A stretch of 57,887 nucleotides of DNA from Amphritea pacifica (GCF_016924145.1 NZ_JAFFZO010000033.1:1-57887), one strand, 5' to 3'; counted from the stretch's first letter, positions 8,488 through 18,736 are shown. Notes: generated from the letters alone by a model not told the origin. A program made the numbers and translations.

Positions 8488-9465
8488 TTAAAGTTCGAGA
8501 TGGGCGCGAACAGCGGTCAGGCCATCTTTGCCGTCTAGTGTGGTCACACCTTGTAGCCAGTCATTCAGCGTCTCCGGGTGCGTTTTTAACCAGGCACGGG
8601 CAGCCGCATCGGGCTTCATCCCTTCATCCAGAATAGAGCCCATAATCTGGTTTTCCATCTCCAGTGTGAAGGTGAGGTTCTTCAGCAGGTGTCCGACATT
8701 CGGACACTCTTCAGTGTAGTTTTTGCGTACGTTGGTATAGACATTGGCACCGCCATAGTTGGGGCCGAAGAAGTCGTCACCACCGGAGAGGTATTCCATC
8801 TCAATGTTTGAGTTCATGGGATGGGGAGCCCATCCCAGGAAGACAACCCACTGCTCACGTTTTGCCGCACGGGATACCTGCGAGATCATCCCGGCTTCAC
8901 TGGATTCAACCAGCTTAAAACCTTGCAGACCAAAGGCATCATCATCGATCATGCTTTGAATCAGGCGGTTGCCATCGTTACCCGGTTCAATACCGTACAC
9001 CCTGCCTTTCAGTTCATCCTTAAACTTAGCGATGTCGGCAAAGCTTTTCAGGCCTGCGTCATAGGCGTATTTAGGTACTGCCAGCGTGTATTTGGCACCC
9101 TCAAGGTTGGCGCGAACGGTTTCTACAGTACCCGCATCGCGGTATTTAGCGATATCTGCTTCCATGGTGGGCATCCAGTTACCGAGGAATACATCGATAT
9201 CAGCATTCGCCAGAGAGGTGTAGGTGACCGGTACAGAGAGCAACTGAGTGGATGGCTTATAACCCAGTCCTGTAACGATTTCGCTGGTCACTGCCGTTGT
9301 GGCAGTAATATCGGTCCAGCCTACATCTGAGAAACGAACATTTTCGCACTGACCGGCAAAGGCTGCGGATGCAGAGATGCTGGTTGCTATGGCCAGACCC
9401 AGCAGGGCTGGCAGTTTTTTAAGCAGAGGCGTCTGTGTGCTGGTGTTCTTCAGTCGTGTATTCAT
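8488..9465 (-). CDS. choX: Choline-binding periplasmic protein ChoX
   Basis: This 325-residue protein has a signal peptide of about 37 residues ending ASAAFA before GQCENVRFSDVGW. It contains the OpuAC-type ligand-binding regions, including DVFLGNWMP and VVFLGWAPHPM; ChoX and its relatives use aromatic residues in such segments to cage the quaternary ammonium group. AAGGG precedes the ATG. It follows betA by 125 bp on the same strand. The 162-bp gap to choW may allow the abundant binding protein to be expressed more highly than the membrane parts, although no clear hairpin was found there. Confidence 0.93.
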   Translation of the reverse strand: MNTRLKNTSTQTPLLKKLPALLGLAIATSISASAAFAGQCENVRFSDVGWTDITATTAVTSEIVTGLGYKPSTQLLSVPVTYTSLANADIDVFLGNWMPTMEADIAKYRDAGTVETVRANLEGAKYTLAVPKYAYDAGLKSFADIAKFKDELKGRVYGIEPGNDGNRLIQSMIDDDAFGLQGFKLVESSEAGMISQVSRAAKREQWVVFLGWAPHPMNSNIEMEYLSGGDDFFGPNYGGANVYTNVRKNYTEECPNVGHLLKNLTFTLEMENQIMGSILDEGMKPDAAARAWLKTHPETLNDWLQGVTTLDGKDGLTAVRAHLEL

Positions 9466-9590
9466 TAGTGTCTACCCTTCATTCAATAATTGTAGTTGTG
9501 CCAGGTTCTCTTTTTTCTATTGTTCAGTGATCTTTCTGAGCGCCGCTGAATCTTCATCGCTGTTATCATTGGCGCGCAGGTTGCAGGCTC

Positions 9591-11315
9591 TCAGCCTGTC
9601 TGTTGTGTTTCTGTCGGATTAAACAGTGTTCTTCTGGCTGTACCGATGCGCTGTCGTGTCTGCCACTGATCATCGATCCAGACATCAACAGTAGCCGCCG
9701 CCAGGGGGGGCTTGCCGAGAATCATATCTGCCGCTTTTTCCGCCACCATAATGGTGGGGGCGTTAAGGTTGCCATTAGGGATCGTTGGGAAGATGGAGGA
9801 GTCAACCACACGCAGCGCCTCAATTCCACGCACCCGGCACTGGTTATCCAGTACCGCCATCGGGTCATTATCGGCGCCCATTTTGCAGCTACATGAGGGG
9901 TGGTAAGCGCTTTCAACGTTTTCCCGTACCCATTGATCGATCGCTTCATCTGAGGTGATCTGCACGCCGGGCTGAATCTCATCACCCCGGTAGCTATCCA
10001 TCGCCGGCTGGTTGAGCAGTTCGCGGGTGAGGCGAATGGTATCGCGCCAGTCCTGCTTATCCTGTTCGGTACTGATATAGTTAAAAATAATGACTGGCTT
10101 TGCTTCAGGATCGGCGGACCTGATCCAGATGCGGCCGCGACTTTCCGGTTTGTTGGGGCCGACATGCACCTGAAAACCGTGACCTTCGATCGCTTTGCCA
10201 CCGTCGTAGCGCATCGCTGCTGGCAGAAAGTGATACTGAATGTTGGGCCATTTCAGCCCGGCTCTGGAACGGATAAAACCGCAGGATTCAAAGTGATTGG
10301 TCGCGCCCAGTCCATCTTTAAACAGCATCCAGCGGGTGCCGATCAGACCTTTGCTGATCAGATCGAGCTTGCCGTTCAGCGTAATCGGTTGTTTACAGTG
10401 ATACTGGAAATAGACTTCCAGATGATCCTGAAGATTCTCGCCGACACCGGGTAGGTTATGTATTACATCAACCCCGGCATCCTGTAATACTTTTTCAGGG
10501 CCGATACCGGATAGTTGCAACAGCTGGGGTGACCCTACAGAACCGGCCGCCAGAATCACCTCTTTGTCGGCTGTCACTTCAGTGATCCGGCCATTTTTTT
10601 CATACTCTATTCCGATAGCCTGTTTACCCTCCAGAATCACTTTGCGGGTCAGAACACCACTGATCAGAGTCAGGTTGCTACGTTTCATGGCATCACGCAG
10701 GTAAGCGTTGGAGGTGGACGCCCGCACGCCGTTCTTCACCGTCATATGCATCGGGCCAAAACCTTCCTGACGATAACCGTTGTAGTCCTCAGTGATTGGA
10801 TAACCGGCGTCTTGTCCGGCATCGATAAACGCCTGATAGAGCGGATTAAGCTTCATATCATTGCCACCGCAGGTGGTCAGGGGCCCACTATCCCCGCGAT
10901 ACGGATCACCGCCTTTGTCCCAGCTTTCCGCTTTTTTGAAATAGGGCAGGCACTGCTGATAACCCCAGCCCAGCGCGCCATGCTCTTGCCATTCATCAAA
11001 ATCACAGGCGTGGCCGCGAACATAAACCATACCATTGATAGATGAGCCGCCGCCTAATACTTTGCCCCGGGGGCAGTGCATGGAACGACCATCGAGACAG
11101 GGTTCTTTTTCTGTGTGGAACTGCCAGGCGTATTTTGGCGTATTCATGGGATAGGAGAGGGCGGTGGGCATCTGAATAAAAATACTTTTATCGCTGCCAC
11201 CGGCTTCCAGAATCAGCACACTGTGTTTGCCATCCTCGGTGAGTCTGTTGGCCAGCACGCAACCGGCGGAACCTGCGCCAACAATGATGTAATCGTATTT
11301 GTTCTGATCTGTCAT
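9591..11315 (-). CDS. betA: Choline dehydrogenase BetA (GMC oxidoreductase)
   Basis: This 574-residue flavoprotein begins with the FAD dinucleotide motif [19 protein letters not shown]. It carries the GMC signatures [22 protein letters not shown] and [15 protein letters not shown], and near the C-terminus [10 protein letters not shown] with the active-site histidine, followed by [14 protein letters not shown]. It oxidises choline to betaine aldehyde, and can often go on to betaine, at the inner membrane, passing electrons to the respiratory chain. It starts 24 bp after betB, so the two are one transcript. The length is close to the family's usual 550-570 residues. Confidence 0.95.
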   Translation of the reverse strand: MTDQNKYDYIIVGAGSAGCVLANRLTEDGKHSVLILEAGGSDKSIFIQMPTALSYPMNTPKYAWQFHTEKEPCLDGRSMHCPRGKVLGGGSSINGMVYVRGHACDFDEWQEHGALGWGYQQCLPYFKKAESWDKGGDPYRGDSGPLTTCGGNDMKLNPLYQAFIDAGQDAGYPITEDYNGYRQEGFGPMHMTVKNGVRASTSNAYLRDAMKRSNLTLISGVLTRKVILEGKQAIGIEYEKNGRITEVTADKEVILAAGSVGSPQLLQLSGIGPEKVLQDAGVDVIHNLPGVGENLQDHLEVYFQYHCKQPITLNGKLDLISKGLIGTRWMLFKDGLGATNHFESCGFIRSRAGLKWPNIQYHFLPAAMRYDGGKAIEGHGFQVHVGPNKPESRGRIWIRSADPEAKPVIIFNYISTEQDKQDWRDTIRLTRELLNQPAMDSYRGDEIQPGVQITSDEAIDQWVRENVESAYHPSCSCKMGADNDPMAVLDNQCRVRGIEALRVVDSSIFPTIPNGNLNAPTIMVAEKAADMILGKPPLAAATVDVWIDDQWQTRQRIGTARRTLFNPTETQQTG

Positions 11316-11339
11316 ACTGCTACCGTTAATAATGGACTG

Positions 11340-12797
11340 TTACTGGTAAGGACACTCAATATCACCCAGCTCGACAAAGACGCTCTTGATCTGGGTGTAG
11401 TGATTAAGAGTTTCGATACCGTTTTCCCGGCCAATACCGGATTGCTTATAGCCACCGACCGGCATCTCGGCAGGGGAGGCGCCCCAGGTGTTGATCCAGC
11501 AGATCCCCGCCTGAAGACGGGCGATCACCCGGTGAGCACGAGAGAAATTAGTCGAAAATACACCTGCTGCAAGGCCGTATTCGGTAGTGTTTGCCCGCTG
11601 GATTACCTCCTCTTCATCGCTGAACCGCAGGATCGACATCACCGGACCGAAGATCTCCTCCTGGACGTTAGGCATCTCATCGGTGCAGTCGGCAAACACC
11701 GTGGGTTTTACAAAGCAGCCCTTATCCAGACCGTTCTCCACTGCCCGTTCGCCACCACACACCAGCCGCGCGCCAGCCTTTTTCGCTGCATCAATAAAGC
11801 CCAGCACTTTTTCCATATGTTTGGCTGAGATCAGCGCCCCCACCTGAGTATTCAGGTCGGTCGGATCGCCAATAATCATCCGTTCGGTACGCTCTGCGAC
11901 TTTGCTGACAAACTCATCGTAGATGCTGTCATGGACAAACACCCGGGTACCGTTGGTGCACACTTCCCCCTGGGTGTAGAAGTTAGCCAGCAGGGCAGCA
12001 GAGACTGCATTGTCGATATCGGCATCGTCGAACACGATCAGCGGAGATTTTCCGCCCAGCTCCATGGTGACCTCTTTCAGCGAACCGGCCGCATCAGCCA
12101 TCACCTTTTTGCCGGTACCGCATTCGCCGGTGAAAGAGACTTTGGCGATCTCCGGGTGCCGGGACAGCGCCTGGCCTACCCGATAATCCCCCTGCACGAC
12201 ATTGAATACTCCATCGGGCAGGCCCGCTTCGGTAAAGATCTCCGCCAGTTTCAGTACACTCAGCGGGGTTTCCTCTGAGGGTTTAAATATCATGCAGTTA
12301 CCCGCCGCCAGCGCCGGGCCGGATTTCCACATGGCGATCTGAATCGGGTAGTTCCAGGCACCGATACCAGCACAGATACCCAAAGGTTCCCGACGACTGT
12401 AAAAGAAGTTGGTGCCGCCCAGATCCTGTTGCTGGCCATGAATTGTCGCAGCCAGGCCCGCGTAATACTCGATGACATCTGCACCGGTGACGATATCTAC
12501 GCAATTGGCTTCCTGTAACGGTTTGCCGGTGTCCAGTACTTCCAGCAGCGCCAGTTCATCATTACGCTCGCGCAGAATAGCCACCGCCCGCATCAGAATC
12601 CGGCCCCGCTCGGCACCACTCATGGCCGACCAGACCTTAAAACCCTGTTGCGCTGCGGCGACGGCCAGATCGACATCATCTTTTGACGCTTGCTGAACTC
12701 TGGCCAGCAGCTCTCCTGTGGCTGGATTGAAGGTTGAAAATGTCTCGCCAGAGGTTGCGTTCTGATATCGGCCGTTAATATATAGAGCTGTTTGCAT
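11340..12797 (-). CDS. betB: Betaine aldehyde dehydrogenase BetB
   Basis: This 485-residue aldehyde dehydrogenase carries the catalytic glutamate in [12 protein letters not shown] and the catalytic cysteine in [16 protein letters not shown]. It also has the cofactor-binding stretches [10 protein letters not shown] and [11 protein letters not shown]. The N-terminal [21 protein letters not shown] is typical of BetB. It oxidises betaine aldehyde to glycine betaine with NAD(P)+. It is the first gene of the minus-strand run betB-betA-choX-choW-choV. The candidate BetI palindrome lies about 130-150 bp upstream of its start, which fits choline-inducible expression of the whole run. Confidence 0.95.
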   Translation of the reverse strand: MQTALYINGRYQNATSGETFSTFNPATGELLARVQQASKDDVDLAVAAAQQGFKVWSAMSGAERGRILMRAVAILRERNDELALLEVLDTGKPLQEANCVDIVTGADVIEYYAGLAATIHGQQQDLGGTNFFYSRREPLGICAGIGAWNYPIQIAMWKSGPALAAGNCMIFKPSEETPLSVLKLAEIFTEAGLPDGVFNVVQGDYRVGQALSRHPEIAKVSFTGECGTGKKVMADAAGSLKEVTMELGGKSPLIVFDDADIDNAVSAALLANFYTQGEVCTNGTRVFVHDSIYDEFVSKVAERTERMIIGDPTDLNTQVGALISAKHMEKVLGFIDAAKKAGARLVCGGERAVENGLDKGCFVKPTVFADCTDEMPNVQEEIFGPVMSILRFSDEEEVIQRANTTEYGLAAGVFSTNFSRAHRVIARLQAGICWINTWGASPAEMPVGGYKQSGIGRENGIETLNHYTQIKSVFVELGDIECPYQ

Positions 12798-13383
12798 CGC
12801 TGTACGTCTCGCTTATTGATGGCGGTTAACCTGGTAGCCATCTGTGTTTGTTTCCGTCTGACAGATACTTACTTTACAGATACTGCTTATGACGCTGTCA
12901 GAGTAAGTCGGCAGTCATATTTTTATTAATTGATCGTTTAATTAAAAATAATACTGGCTACTTTATAGGCAAATGTCAAAAAAAGATCGGTGTCGTTTTT
13001 AGAACTAAAATGGTTGGCGCTATCGATTACTGAGAGGTTTTTTTCAGATATTTATATTTTTTGACATATAACTGCATGATTTATATATATTAATTTTAAA
13101 TAAACCCCTCTGATTGAAATTTATTCATTAGTTTTTGGGGGTGTCGTAAAAAGATAGATTTCTGGCGTGAACGGGCAGTGAGCAGAGCTCTGAAGTATCG
13201 GTCAGGGTCTTGATCGTCGCTCCTGGCTCATCGATCCTGAGCGTTTGTTAACCGGTTTCCGTGGTTGAATGTAAGCACAAAAGAGCGAGCCGGAAATTTC
13301 TGATATAAAAGGATGGTTATAGCCAGCTACGTTTGGCAAGGGGCGATAGAGAATTTAGTAACTGGTTGAAATGCGAACAGAAT
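12798..13383. other. Intergenic region before betB
   Basis: This 586-bp gap lies between the minus-strand regulator gene and betB. About 12900-13130 is markedly AT-rich and holds the BetI-like palindrome at 12926-12945. Two similar short motifs, TGTCAAAAAAAGATCGG (12974) and TGTCGTAAAAAGATAGA (13142), occur on the plus strand, away from betB; their meaning is unclear. No further open frame is convincing. The betB promoter must be here, but I cannot fix its -35 and -10. Confidence 0.6.
12926..12945. promoter_or_regulatory. Candidate BetI operator before betB
   Basis: The 20-bp sequence TTAATTGATCGTTTAATTAA is symmetrical at 8 of 10 pairs around CG (12935-12936). Its minus strand shares 15 consecutive bases (ATTTTTAATTAAACG) with the palindrome before betI. 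It lies about 130 bp before the betB start. BetI is expected to block the betB-betA-choXWV promoter here in the absence of choline. It is inferred from sequence symmetry and sharing. Confidence 0.68.
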
Positions 13384-14430
13384 TTAGCTGTGCTGTTTCT
13401 GCCGTGCTGCGCTGGGTGACATACCAAAATAATCCTTATAGCAGTTGCTGAAGTGGCTGGTGCTGACGAAGCCGCTGGCCAGGGCGACATTGGTGATGGT
13501 TTCATTGGTTTGCAACAGCAGACGCCGGGCATGGGTGATGCGCAGTTCCAGATAATATCGCGAAGGGCTGGTTTCAAGATGGGTCTGAAACAGACGCTCC
13601 ATCTGTCGGCGGGAGATGCTGGCATGGGTCGTTAGCTCTTCCAGTGTCAGGGGCTCTTCGATGTTGTTGTTCATCAACTGCATCAGGGTGCGAAGGTTCT
13701 CAGGGTGGGTGGGATCGTCCCCGGCCTGTAACTTCATTTTACCGCCGCTTTCCGCCACCTGATCGCAGCTGAGAATCTCCCGTATTGCCCGCACAATATC
13801 TTCGCCATAGTGTTTGCGGATCAGGGTTAACATCATATCCAGTGCGCTCACCGGGCCTGCACAGGTGACACACCGCTCGGTAATGACCAGTGGGGTATCC
13901 GCCACTTCAACCCTGGGAAATTGCTCACGGATAAACGCATGATTTTCCGGATGAGCTGCGCAGCGCTGATTATTCAGCAGACCGGCATAGGCGATAGCCA
14001 CGCTACCATTCCAGATGCCGCCCAGGGTCAGGCCAAGCTTATCGGCTGCTTTAAGTGTTTCAGTCAGTTGCGGGTTTTCATTCAGATCACAACGAAAACC
14101 GCCACAGACGATCAGAATATCAATATTGCCGCGATGCTCAATGGTGAAATGTTCGAGTGTGGCGTTAGTGGCGATCTCAATACCCAGATCACTGAGAACT
14201 TTGCGCGAATCGACACCGAGAATAATATGCTCAAACAGCGGGGCCGTGCGTACCAGGTTGGTGGTGACCAGTGCATCGACCGCTGCGGTGAAGGCCATCA
14301 TGGAGAAATGCTCCAGCAGCACAAACCCGACTTTTACCGGCTTCTCCGGTACGCCTCCCGCTGACAGATAACGACTGTTACTGCTGCGCATGACTGAACT
14401 GAAATCACGTTTTTTGGCGGTGTCTTGCAT
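13384..14430 (-). CDS. GlxA-family AraC-type regulator
   Basis: This 348-residue protein has an N-terminal DJ-1/PfpI-like ligand domain (about residues 30-195, starting VGFVLLEHFSMMAFTAAVDAL) and a C-terminal AraC double helix-turn-helix (about 245-340, with SISRRQMERLFQTHL and NVALASGFVSTSHFSNCY). The candidate nucleophile position reads GGIWNGSVAIAYAGL, with no cysteine, so it is a sensor rather than an enzyme. The same architecture occurs in GbdR, CdhR, SouR and ArgR. It is divergent from azlCD (282 bp gap) and upstream of the choline genes. Its inducer could be an amino acid or a quaternary amine. Its helix-turn-helix resembles that of GbdR in this window, so the two may bind similar DNA. 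Confidence 0.88.
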   Translation of the reverse strand: MQDTAKKRDFSSVMRSSNSRYLSAGGVPEKPVKVGFVLLEHFSMMAFTAAVDALVTTNLVRTAPLFEHIILGVDSRKVLSDLGIEIATNATLEHFTIEHRGNIDILIVCGGFRCDLNENPQLTETLKAADKLGLTLGGIWNGSVAIAYAGLLNNQRCAAHPENHAFIREQFPRVEVADTPLVITERCVTCAGPVSALDMMLTLIRKHYGEDIVRAIREILSCDQVAESGGKMKLQAGDDPTHPENLRTLMQLMNNNIEEPLTLEELTTHASISRRQMERLFQTHLETSPSRYYLELRITHARRLLLQTNETITNVALASGFVSTSHFSNCYKDYFGMSPSAARQKQHS

Positions 14431-14670
14431 GTTTTGAATCTCTGGTTATCGGGCTATACAGTTGAGCTGAGCGGGCTGGGATCGTTTCAGTAGCGGATCA
14501 ATCCGTTGAGCTATCCCTGAAAAGCTAAGTGTACAACGTTGCCGCTGCAAGTATCTGCTGTTATGTTCTCTGCCCGGTAGAATTATTGACAGATGTTACC
14601 TCTGATTTTTAGTAGCTCAATGTTTTTATTCTGTTTATAAACTTTAATGACAGGGCTTGGGTGCTGTGTT

Positions 14671-14698
14671 TGTCGTGCCTGGGTTCTGTTTTTGTCGT
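14671..14698 (+). repeat. TGTCGT direct repeat before azlC
   Basis: TGTCGT occurs at 14671-14676 and again at 14693-14698, 22 bp apart, about two helical turns. Direct TGTCG half-sites at this distance are what ArgR/GbdR-type AraC regulators use. The second copy ends just before the azlC ribosome binding site (AGGAAAG), too close to the start for a usual activator position, so it may act as a repression site or be chance. Confidence 0.4.
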
Positions 14699-14712
14699 AA
14701 AGGAAAGATTAA

Positions 14713-15420
14713 TTGAAGGACTATCGTCAACAGTTCTGGCTGGGTGCCAGGGATCTTCTGCCGCTGATATCAGGGGCCGCCCCGTTTGGCATGATCGTTG
14801 GGGCCACCGGCGTATCGCTGGGGATGAGTCCGGAGATGGTGATGGGCATGACGGCGCTGTTTTTTGCCGGCTCGGCTCAGCTGGCCGCTTACGCGCTGAT
14901 TCAGGATAATGCGCCTCTCATCATTATTCTGGCCACCGCGATGGTGATCAATCTGCGATTTGCCATCTATAGTGCAACCTTTGCTCCGTTGCTGGGGCCG
15001 CTGCCCAAACGTTATCGTTTTACCCTGGCCTATATGCTGTCGGATCAGACCTACGGGCTCTGTTCAATGCCCGCGCAGATGCAAAAGACCGCAGCTGAAC
15101 GTGTCTGGTATCTGGCTGGGGTGACGCTGACGTTATATCTCACCTGGATGATCTCGGTGATCTTCGGTATCGCTCTGGGCGCTGGGATACCACCCTCCTG
15201 GTCACTGGAATTTACCATTCCTCTGGCCTTTCTGGCGATGCTGGTGACCACTATTACCAGCCGTTTACTGTTGATGGTGGCGGTTATCTCCGGAAGTTGT
15301 GCTGTGCTGTTTCAGCTGTTGCCTTTTAATACCGGGTTTATAGCTGCGGTTGCCGCCGGTGTCGGCGGCGGTGTCCTGCTGCCCGGATTGTTGAAGATGC
15401 GGAGGGCCTCACATGAGTGA
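14713..15420 (+). CDS. azlC: AzlC family branched-chain amino acid exporter, large subunit
   Basis: This 235-residue membrane protein shows about seven or eight hydrophobic segments and the family features LISGAAPFGMIVGATG near the N-terminus and FFAGSAQLAAYAL. The start is TTG at 14713, chosen because AGGAAAG lies 5 nt upstream and the N-terminus KDYRQQFWLGARDLLPLI fits the family. AzlC and AzlD together form an amino acid exporter (AzlCD, YgaZH type). It overlaps azlD by 8 bp. Being divergent from the GlxA-family regulator, it is probably that regulator's target. The substrate cannot be told from sequence. Confidence 0.9.
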   Translation: MKDYRQQFWLGARDLLPLISGAAPFGMIVGATGVSLGMSPEMVMGMTALFFAGSAQLAAYALIQDNAPLIIILATAMVINLRFAIYSATFAPLLGPLPKRYRFTLAYMLSDQTYGLCSMPAQMQKTAAERVWYLAGVTLTLYLTWMISVIFGIALGAGIPPSWSLEFTIPLAFLAMLVTTITSRLLLMVAVISGSCAVLFQLLPFNTGFIAAVAAGVGGGVLLPGLLKMRRASHE

Positions 15421-15745
15421 TACTCTGCAGCTGTGGTTGCTGTTTTTTGCCGTCGGACTGGGCACCTTTCTGATACGCCTGTCGTTTATTCAGTTGCATG
15501 GCAGTGCTGAAGCGCTGATCGCCCGCAGCAAGCATATTCTGGTGTTGCTGCCTCCGGCCATTCTGGCAGCGCTGTGTATTCCGGCTATTATTTTTACCCG
15601 GCCACTGACACAGTATCAGGTCGATTACTTTCAACTGGCTGCGGCGCTGGTCGCGATTCTGATCGCTAAGTTCAGTCGCAGTGTGTTCTGGCCGGTCATG
15701 GGCGGGATGCTGTGTCTCTGGCTGTTGCGGTTTATCAGTGGTTAG
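15413..15745 (+). CDS. azlD: AzlD family exporter, small subunit
   Basis: This 110-residue hydrophobic protein has about four membrane segments. It contains GLGTFLIRLSFIQLHG and LPPAILAALCIPAIIF, the AzlD signatures, where the arginine and the proline-rich segment are conserved. Its ATG overlaps the azlC stop by 8 bp (ATGAGTGA), so translation is coupled. It is the partner of AzlC. A weak 6-bp hairpin (15749-15770) followed by a T-rich stretch may end the transcript. Confidence 0.9.
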   Translation: MSDTLQLWLLFFAVGLGTFLIRLSFIQLHGSAEALIARSKHILVLLPPAILAALCIPAIIFTRPLTQYQVDYFQLAAALVAILIAKFSRSVFWPVMGGMLCLWLLRFISG

Positions 15746-16083
15746 ACTCGGCTGTGCCTTGATTCAGCCGTCAGGTGATTCTCTTATTTTTCATTGGTAC
15801 TAAACCTGGCAGTGAAACAACATCGGCGGTGGTGGACAGTCATTGGCCTCATAGGCATATTCCCGTCCGATTCTGCCGATTACCTCTACTGATCCCTTTT
15901 TTACCCCTGTCGTATTTGGACATACTCCCGGCGTGTTCGAGCATAGGGCTGTTTATCAGACCCGCTACTATCAAACTCATGAAAAATGCTTTCGGCGTGA
16001 TGGCTGTTGCTGTGGTGTCGGAAGCAACTTAGATAACGATAATAGAGATGACTCACCAGACCCGGTTTGGTGCGGAGGTACAG
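15746..16083. other. Intergenic region before glyA
   Basis: This 338-bp stretch contains the glyA promoter region. It includes a weak candidate GbdR site at 15908-15935. No open frame in it looks real. I searched by eye for a glycine riboswitch and saw no convincing paired aptamer. Confidence 0.5.
15908..15935 (+). promoter_or_regulatory. Weak candidate GbdR site before glyA-soxBDAG
   Basis: The first half-site, TGTCGTATTTGG, fits the pattern TCG, any base, then an A/T run ending in G, seen before other betaine genes here. The second half, 21 bp on, is GGCGTG instead of GTCGTT, so it matches only 4 of 6 positions. It lies about 150 bp before glyA, similar to the other sites. In Pseudomonas the sox operon is controlled by GbdR and SouR. 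Confidence 0.35.
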
Positions 16084-17346
16084 ATGTTTAAGAAACAAGA
16101 CCTGATCCAGGGATATGATGATGTATTGTGGAATGCGATCTGCAAAGAGGAGGTGCGTCAGGAAGAGCATATCGAACTGATCGCTTCTGAAAACTATACC
16201 AGTCCCCGGGTGATGCAGGCGCAAGGATCTGTACTGACCAATAAGTACGCTGAAGGGTATCCGGAAAAGCGTTACTACGGCGGTTGTGAATATGTGGATG
16301 TGGTTGAGCAGCTGGCGCTGGATCGTGCTAAAGAGCTGTTTGGTGCTGTTTATGCCAACGTGCAGCCGCACTCTGGTTCACAGGCAAACGCGGCGGTCTA
16401 TATGGCGCTGTGTGAGCCGGGTGATACTGTTCTGGGGATGAGTCTGGCCCATGGTGGTCACCTGACCCACGGTTCTCACGTGAACTTTTCCGGCAAGATC
16501 TACAACGCTGTTCAGTACGGTCTGAACGAAGCGACCGGCGAGATCGACTACGATCAGGTTGAAGCGCTGGCGGTTGAGCACAAGCCTAAAATGATCGTTG
16601 CAGGTTTCTCTGCTTACTCTCAGATTGTTGACTGGGCCCGTTTCCGCGAAATCGCCGATAAAGTGGGGGCTTACCTGTTTGTTGATATGGCTCACGTTGC
16701 CGGTCTGGTAGCAGCCGGTCTCTATCCGAACCCTGTGCCTTTTGCAGATGTGGTAACGACAACTACCCATAAAACCCTGCGCGGTCCTCGTGGTGGTCTG
16801 ATCCTGTCCCGTGATAACGAGCTGGAGAAGAAACTCAACTCTGCTGTATTCCCGGGTGGCCAGGGCGGCCCTCTGATGCATGTGATCGCGGCTAAGGCAG
16901 TGGCGTTTAAAGAAGCACTGGAACCTGAATTTAAAGAGTATCAGGCGCAGGTGGTAAAAAATGCCAATGCGATGGCTGAAGTACTGGTTGAGCGTGGTTT
17001 CGAGATCGTTTCCGGCGGTACTAAAAACCACCTGTTCCTTCTGAGTCTGATCAAGCAGGGGCTGACCGGTAAAGATGCTGATGCCGCTCTGGGGCGTGCC
17101 AATATCACTGTAAACAAGAATGCGGTACCGGGCGATCCTCAGTCACCGTTTGTTACCTCTGGTCTGCGTATCGGTTCTCCGGTTGTGACTACCCGTGGCT
17201 TCAAAGAGGAGCAGTGTCGTACGCTGGCGGGCTGGATTGCTGATCTGCTGGATGTGCTGAATCAGCCAGAAGCGCTGGAAGCGAAGATCGTTGAAGTACA
17301 GCAGCAGGTTAAAGCGCTGTGTGCTGACTTCCCGGTTTATAGCTGA
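16084..17346 (+). CDS. glyA: Serine hydroxymethyltransferase GlyA
   Basis: The protein is 420 residues from the ATG at 16084, chosen because GGAGG lies 5 nt upstream and the protein then begins [16 protein letters not shown] like other GlyA proteins; an upstream in-frame ATG adds 12 unusual residues. It contains [17 protein letters not shown], the tetrahydrofolate and PLP regions, and the PLP lysine in [14 protein letters not shown] (about residue 230). It interconverts glycine plus 5,10-methylene-tetrahydrofolate with serine. Sarcosine oxidase yields exactly glycine and methylene-tetrahydrofolate, so here the enzyme makes serine for the lyase downstream. It leads the sox operon, as glyA1 does in Pseudomonas. 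The codon usage looks like a highly expressed gene. Confidence 0.97.
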   Translation: MFKKQDLIQGYDDVLWNAICKEEVRQEEHIELIASENYTSPRVMQAQGSVLTNKYAEGYPEKRYYGGCEYVDVVEQLALDRAKELFGAVYANVQPHSGSQANAAVYMALCEPGDTVLGMSLAHGGHLTHGSHVNFSGKIYNAVQYGLNEATGEIDYDQVEALAVEHKPKMIVAGFSAYSQIVDWARFREIADKVGAYLFVDMAHVAGLVAAGLYPNPVPFADVVTTTTHKTLRGPRGGLILSRDNELEKKLNSAVFPGGQGGPLMHVIAAKAVAFKEALEPEFKEYQAQVVKNANAMAEVLVERGFEIVSGGTKNHLFLLSLIKQGLTGKDADAALGRANITVNKNAVPGDPQSPFVTSGLRIGSPVVTTRGFKEEQCRTLAGWIADLLDVLNQPEALEAKIVEVQQQVKALCADFPVYS

Positions 17347-17370
17347 GACTTACAGTAAAGACGGTTTCGT

Positions 17371-17398
17371 CACCGGTCTGTAGATAAGCAGGCCGGTG
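17371..17398 (+). other. Hairpin between glyA and soxB
   Basis: CACCGGTCTG pairs with CAGGCCGGTG over 10 bp (one G-T pair) around an 8-nt loop. There is no T-run after it, so it is unlikely to be a strong terminator. In a glyA-soxBDAG transcript it could protect the glyA end from 3' exonucleases or set the ratio of glyA to sox mRNA. Confidence 0.55.
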
Positions 17399-17467
17399 TA
17401 GCAAAAACTTATTTAAACACCCGGCAGCCAGTCATAGATGGTTGCCCCTATTTTTGGAGCTGATGAT

Positions 17468-18721
17468 ATGCAGCAATATTCTGGTTTCGGGCTGTTGAAA
17501 CACAGTCTGAGTCATCACGAGAACTGGCAGCGTGTCTGGCGTAACCCTACGCCGAAGAAGAAGTACGATGTGATTATTATCGGCGGTGGTGGCCACGGTC
17601 TGGCAACGGCATATTATCTGGCGAAAGAGCACGGTGTTACTAACGTTGCGGTTATTGAGAAAGGTTATCTGGGTGGCGGTAACACCGCCCGGAACACCAC
17701 AATCGTACGTTCTAACTACCTGTGGGATGAGGCTGCACATCTGTATGAGCACGCGATGGGGCTGTGGGAAGGTTTGTCACAAGACCTGAACTACAATGTT
17801 ATGTTCTCTCAGCGCGGTGTTCTCAACCTGGGACATACCCTGCAGGATATGCGGGATATCGAGCGTCGGGTGAATGCTAACCGTCTGAACGGTATCGATG
17901 GTGAGGTGCTGGATCCTAAGCAGATCAAAGAGATCGTGCCGCACATGGATTGCTCAGAAAATACCCGTTACCCAATTATGGGTGCTTCCTGGCAGCCCCG
18001 TGGCGGTGTTGCCCGTCATGATGCGGTGGCCTGGGGATTTGCCCGGGGGGCTGATGCCTATGGCGTGGATCTGATTCAACAGACTGAAGTGACCGATCTG
18101 ATTATTGAGGATGGCACGATCACTGGCGTTAAAACTAACCGTTACGGCGATATCATGGCGGACCGGGTCGGCTCTGTGGTTGCGGGTAATTCGGGTGTCG
18201 TTGCAAAAATGGCTGGCTTTGATCTGCCGTTGGAATCCCATCCGCTGCAGGCGCTGGTATCTGAGCCGATCAAACCGATTCTCGACACTGTTGTGATGTC
18301 TAACCATGTACATGGTTATGTCAGTCAGTCAGATAAGGGTGACCTGGTTATCGGTGCTGGTATCGATGGCTATAACGGCTATGGTCAGCGGGGATCCTAC
18401 CCGACAATTGAACACACCATTCAGGCAATCGTTGAGTTGTTCCCGATCTTCAGTCGGGTGCGTATGAACCGTCAGTGGGGCGGTATTGTTGATACCTGTC
18501 CGGATGCCTGTCCGATCATCAGTAAAACGCCGGTTAAGAATCTGTTCTTCAACTGTGGCTGGGGTACTGGTGGCTTTAAGGCGACTCCGGGGTCCGGCAA
18601 TGTATTTGCTGCGTCTCTGGCGAAGGGTGAGATGCATCCGCTGGCTGAACCATTTTCTATGTTCCGATTCCACAATGGCGCGCTGATTGATGAGCACGGC
18701 GCTGCTGGTGTAGCACATTAA
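17468..18721 (+). CDS. soxB: Sarcosine oxidase beta subunit SoxB
   Basis: The protein is 417 residues from the ATG at 17468, with TGGAG 8 nt upstream, giving the family N-terminus [20 protein letters not shown]. It has the FAD motif [20 protein letters not shown] and [14 protein letters not shown]. The [16 protein letters not shown] segment holds the histidine (residue 184) at the position that carries covalent FMN in heterotetrameric sarcosine oxidases. The beta subunit holds the site where sarcosine is demethylated. It is followed by soxD (15 bp), soxA and soxG in the standard order. Confidence 0.97.
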   Translation: MQQYSGFGLLKHSLSHHENWQRVWRNPTPKKKYDVIIIGGGGHGLATAYYLAKEHGVTNVAVIEKGYLGGGNTARNTTIVRSNYLWDEAAHLYEHAMGLWEGLSQDLNYNVMFSQRGVLNLGHTLQDMRDIERRVNANRLNGIDGEVLDPKQIKEIVPHMDCSENTRYPIMGASWQPRGGVARHDAVAWGFARGADAYGVDLIQQTEVTDLIIEDGTITGVKTNRYGDIMADRVGSVVAGNSGVVAKMAGFDLPLESHPLQALVSEPIKPILDTVVMSNHVHGYVSQSDKGDLVIGAGIDGYNGYGQRGSYPTIEHTIQAIVELFPIFSRVRMNRQWGGIVDTCPDACPIISKTPVKNLFFNCGWGTGGFKATPGSGNVFAASLAKGEMHPLAEPFSMFRFHNGALIDEHGAAGVAH

Positions 18722-18736
18722 CAGGGGCTAACTAAC

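Noticed and set aside
12974-13158. Two TGTCxxAAAAAGAT-like motifs upstream of betB
   Set aside because: They point away from betB, are 168 bp apart and lack the 20-22 bp pairing seen at other sites, so I do not call them GbdR sites.
15746-16083. Possible glycine riboswitch before glyA
   Set aside because: Glycine aptamers sometimes precede glycine and serine genes, but I saw no paired aptamer cores or following expression platform.
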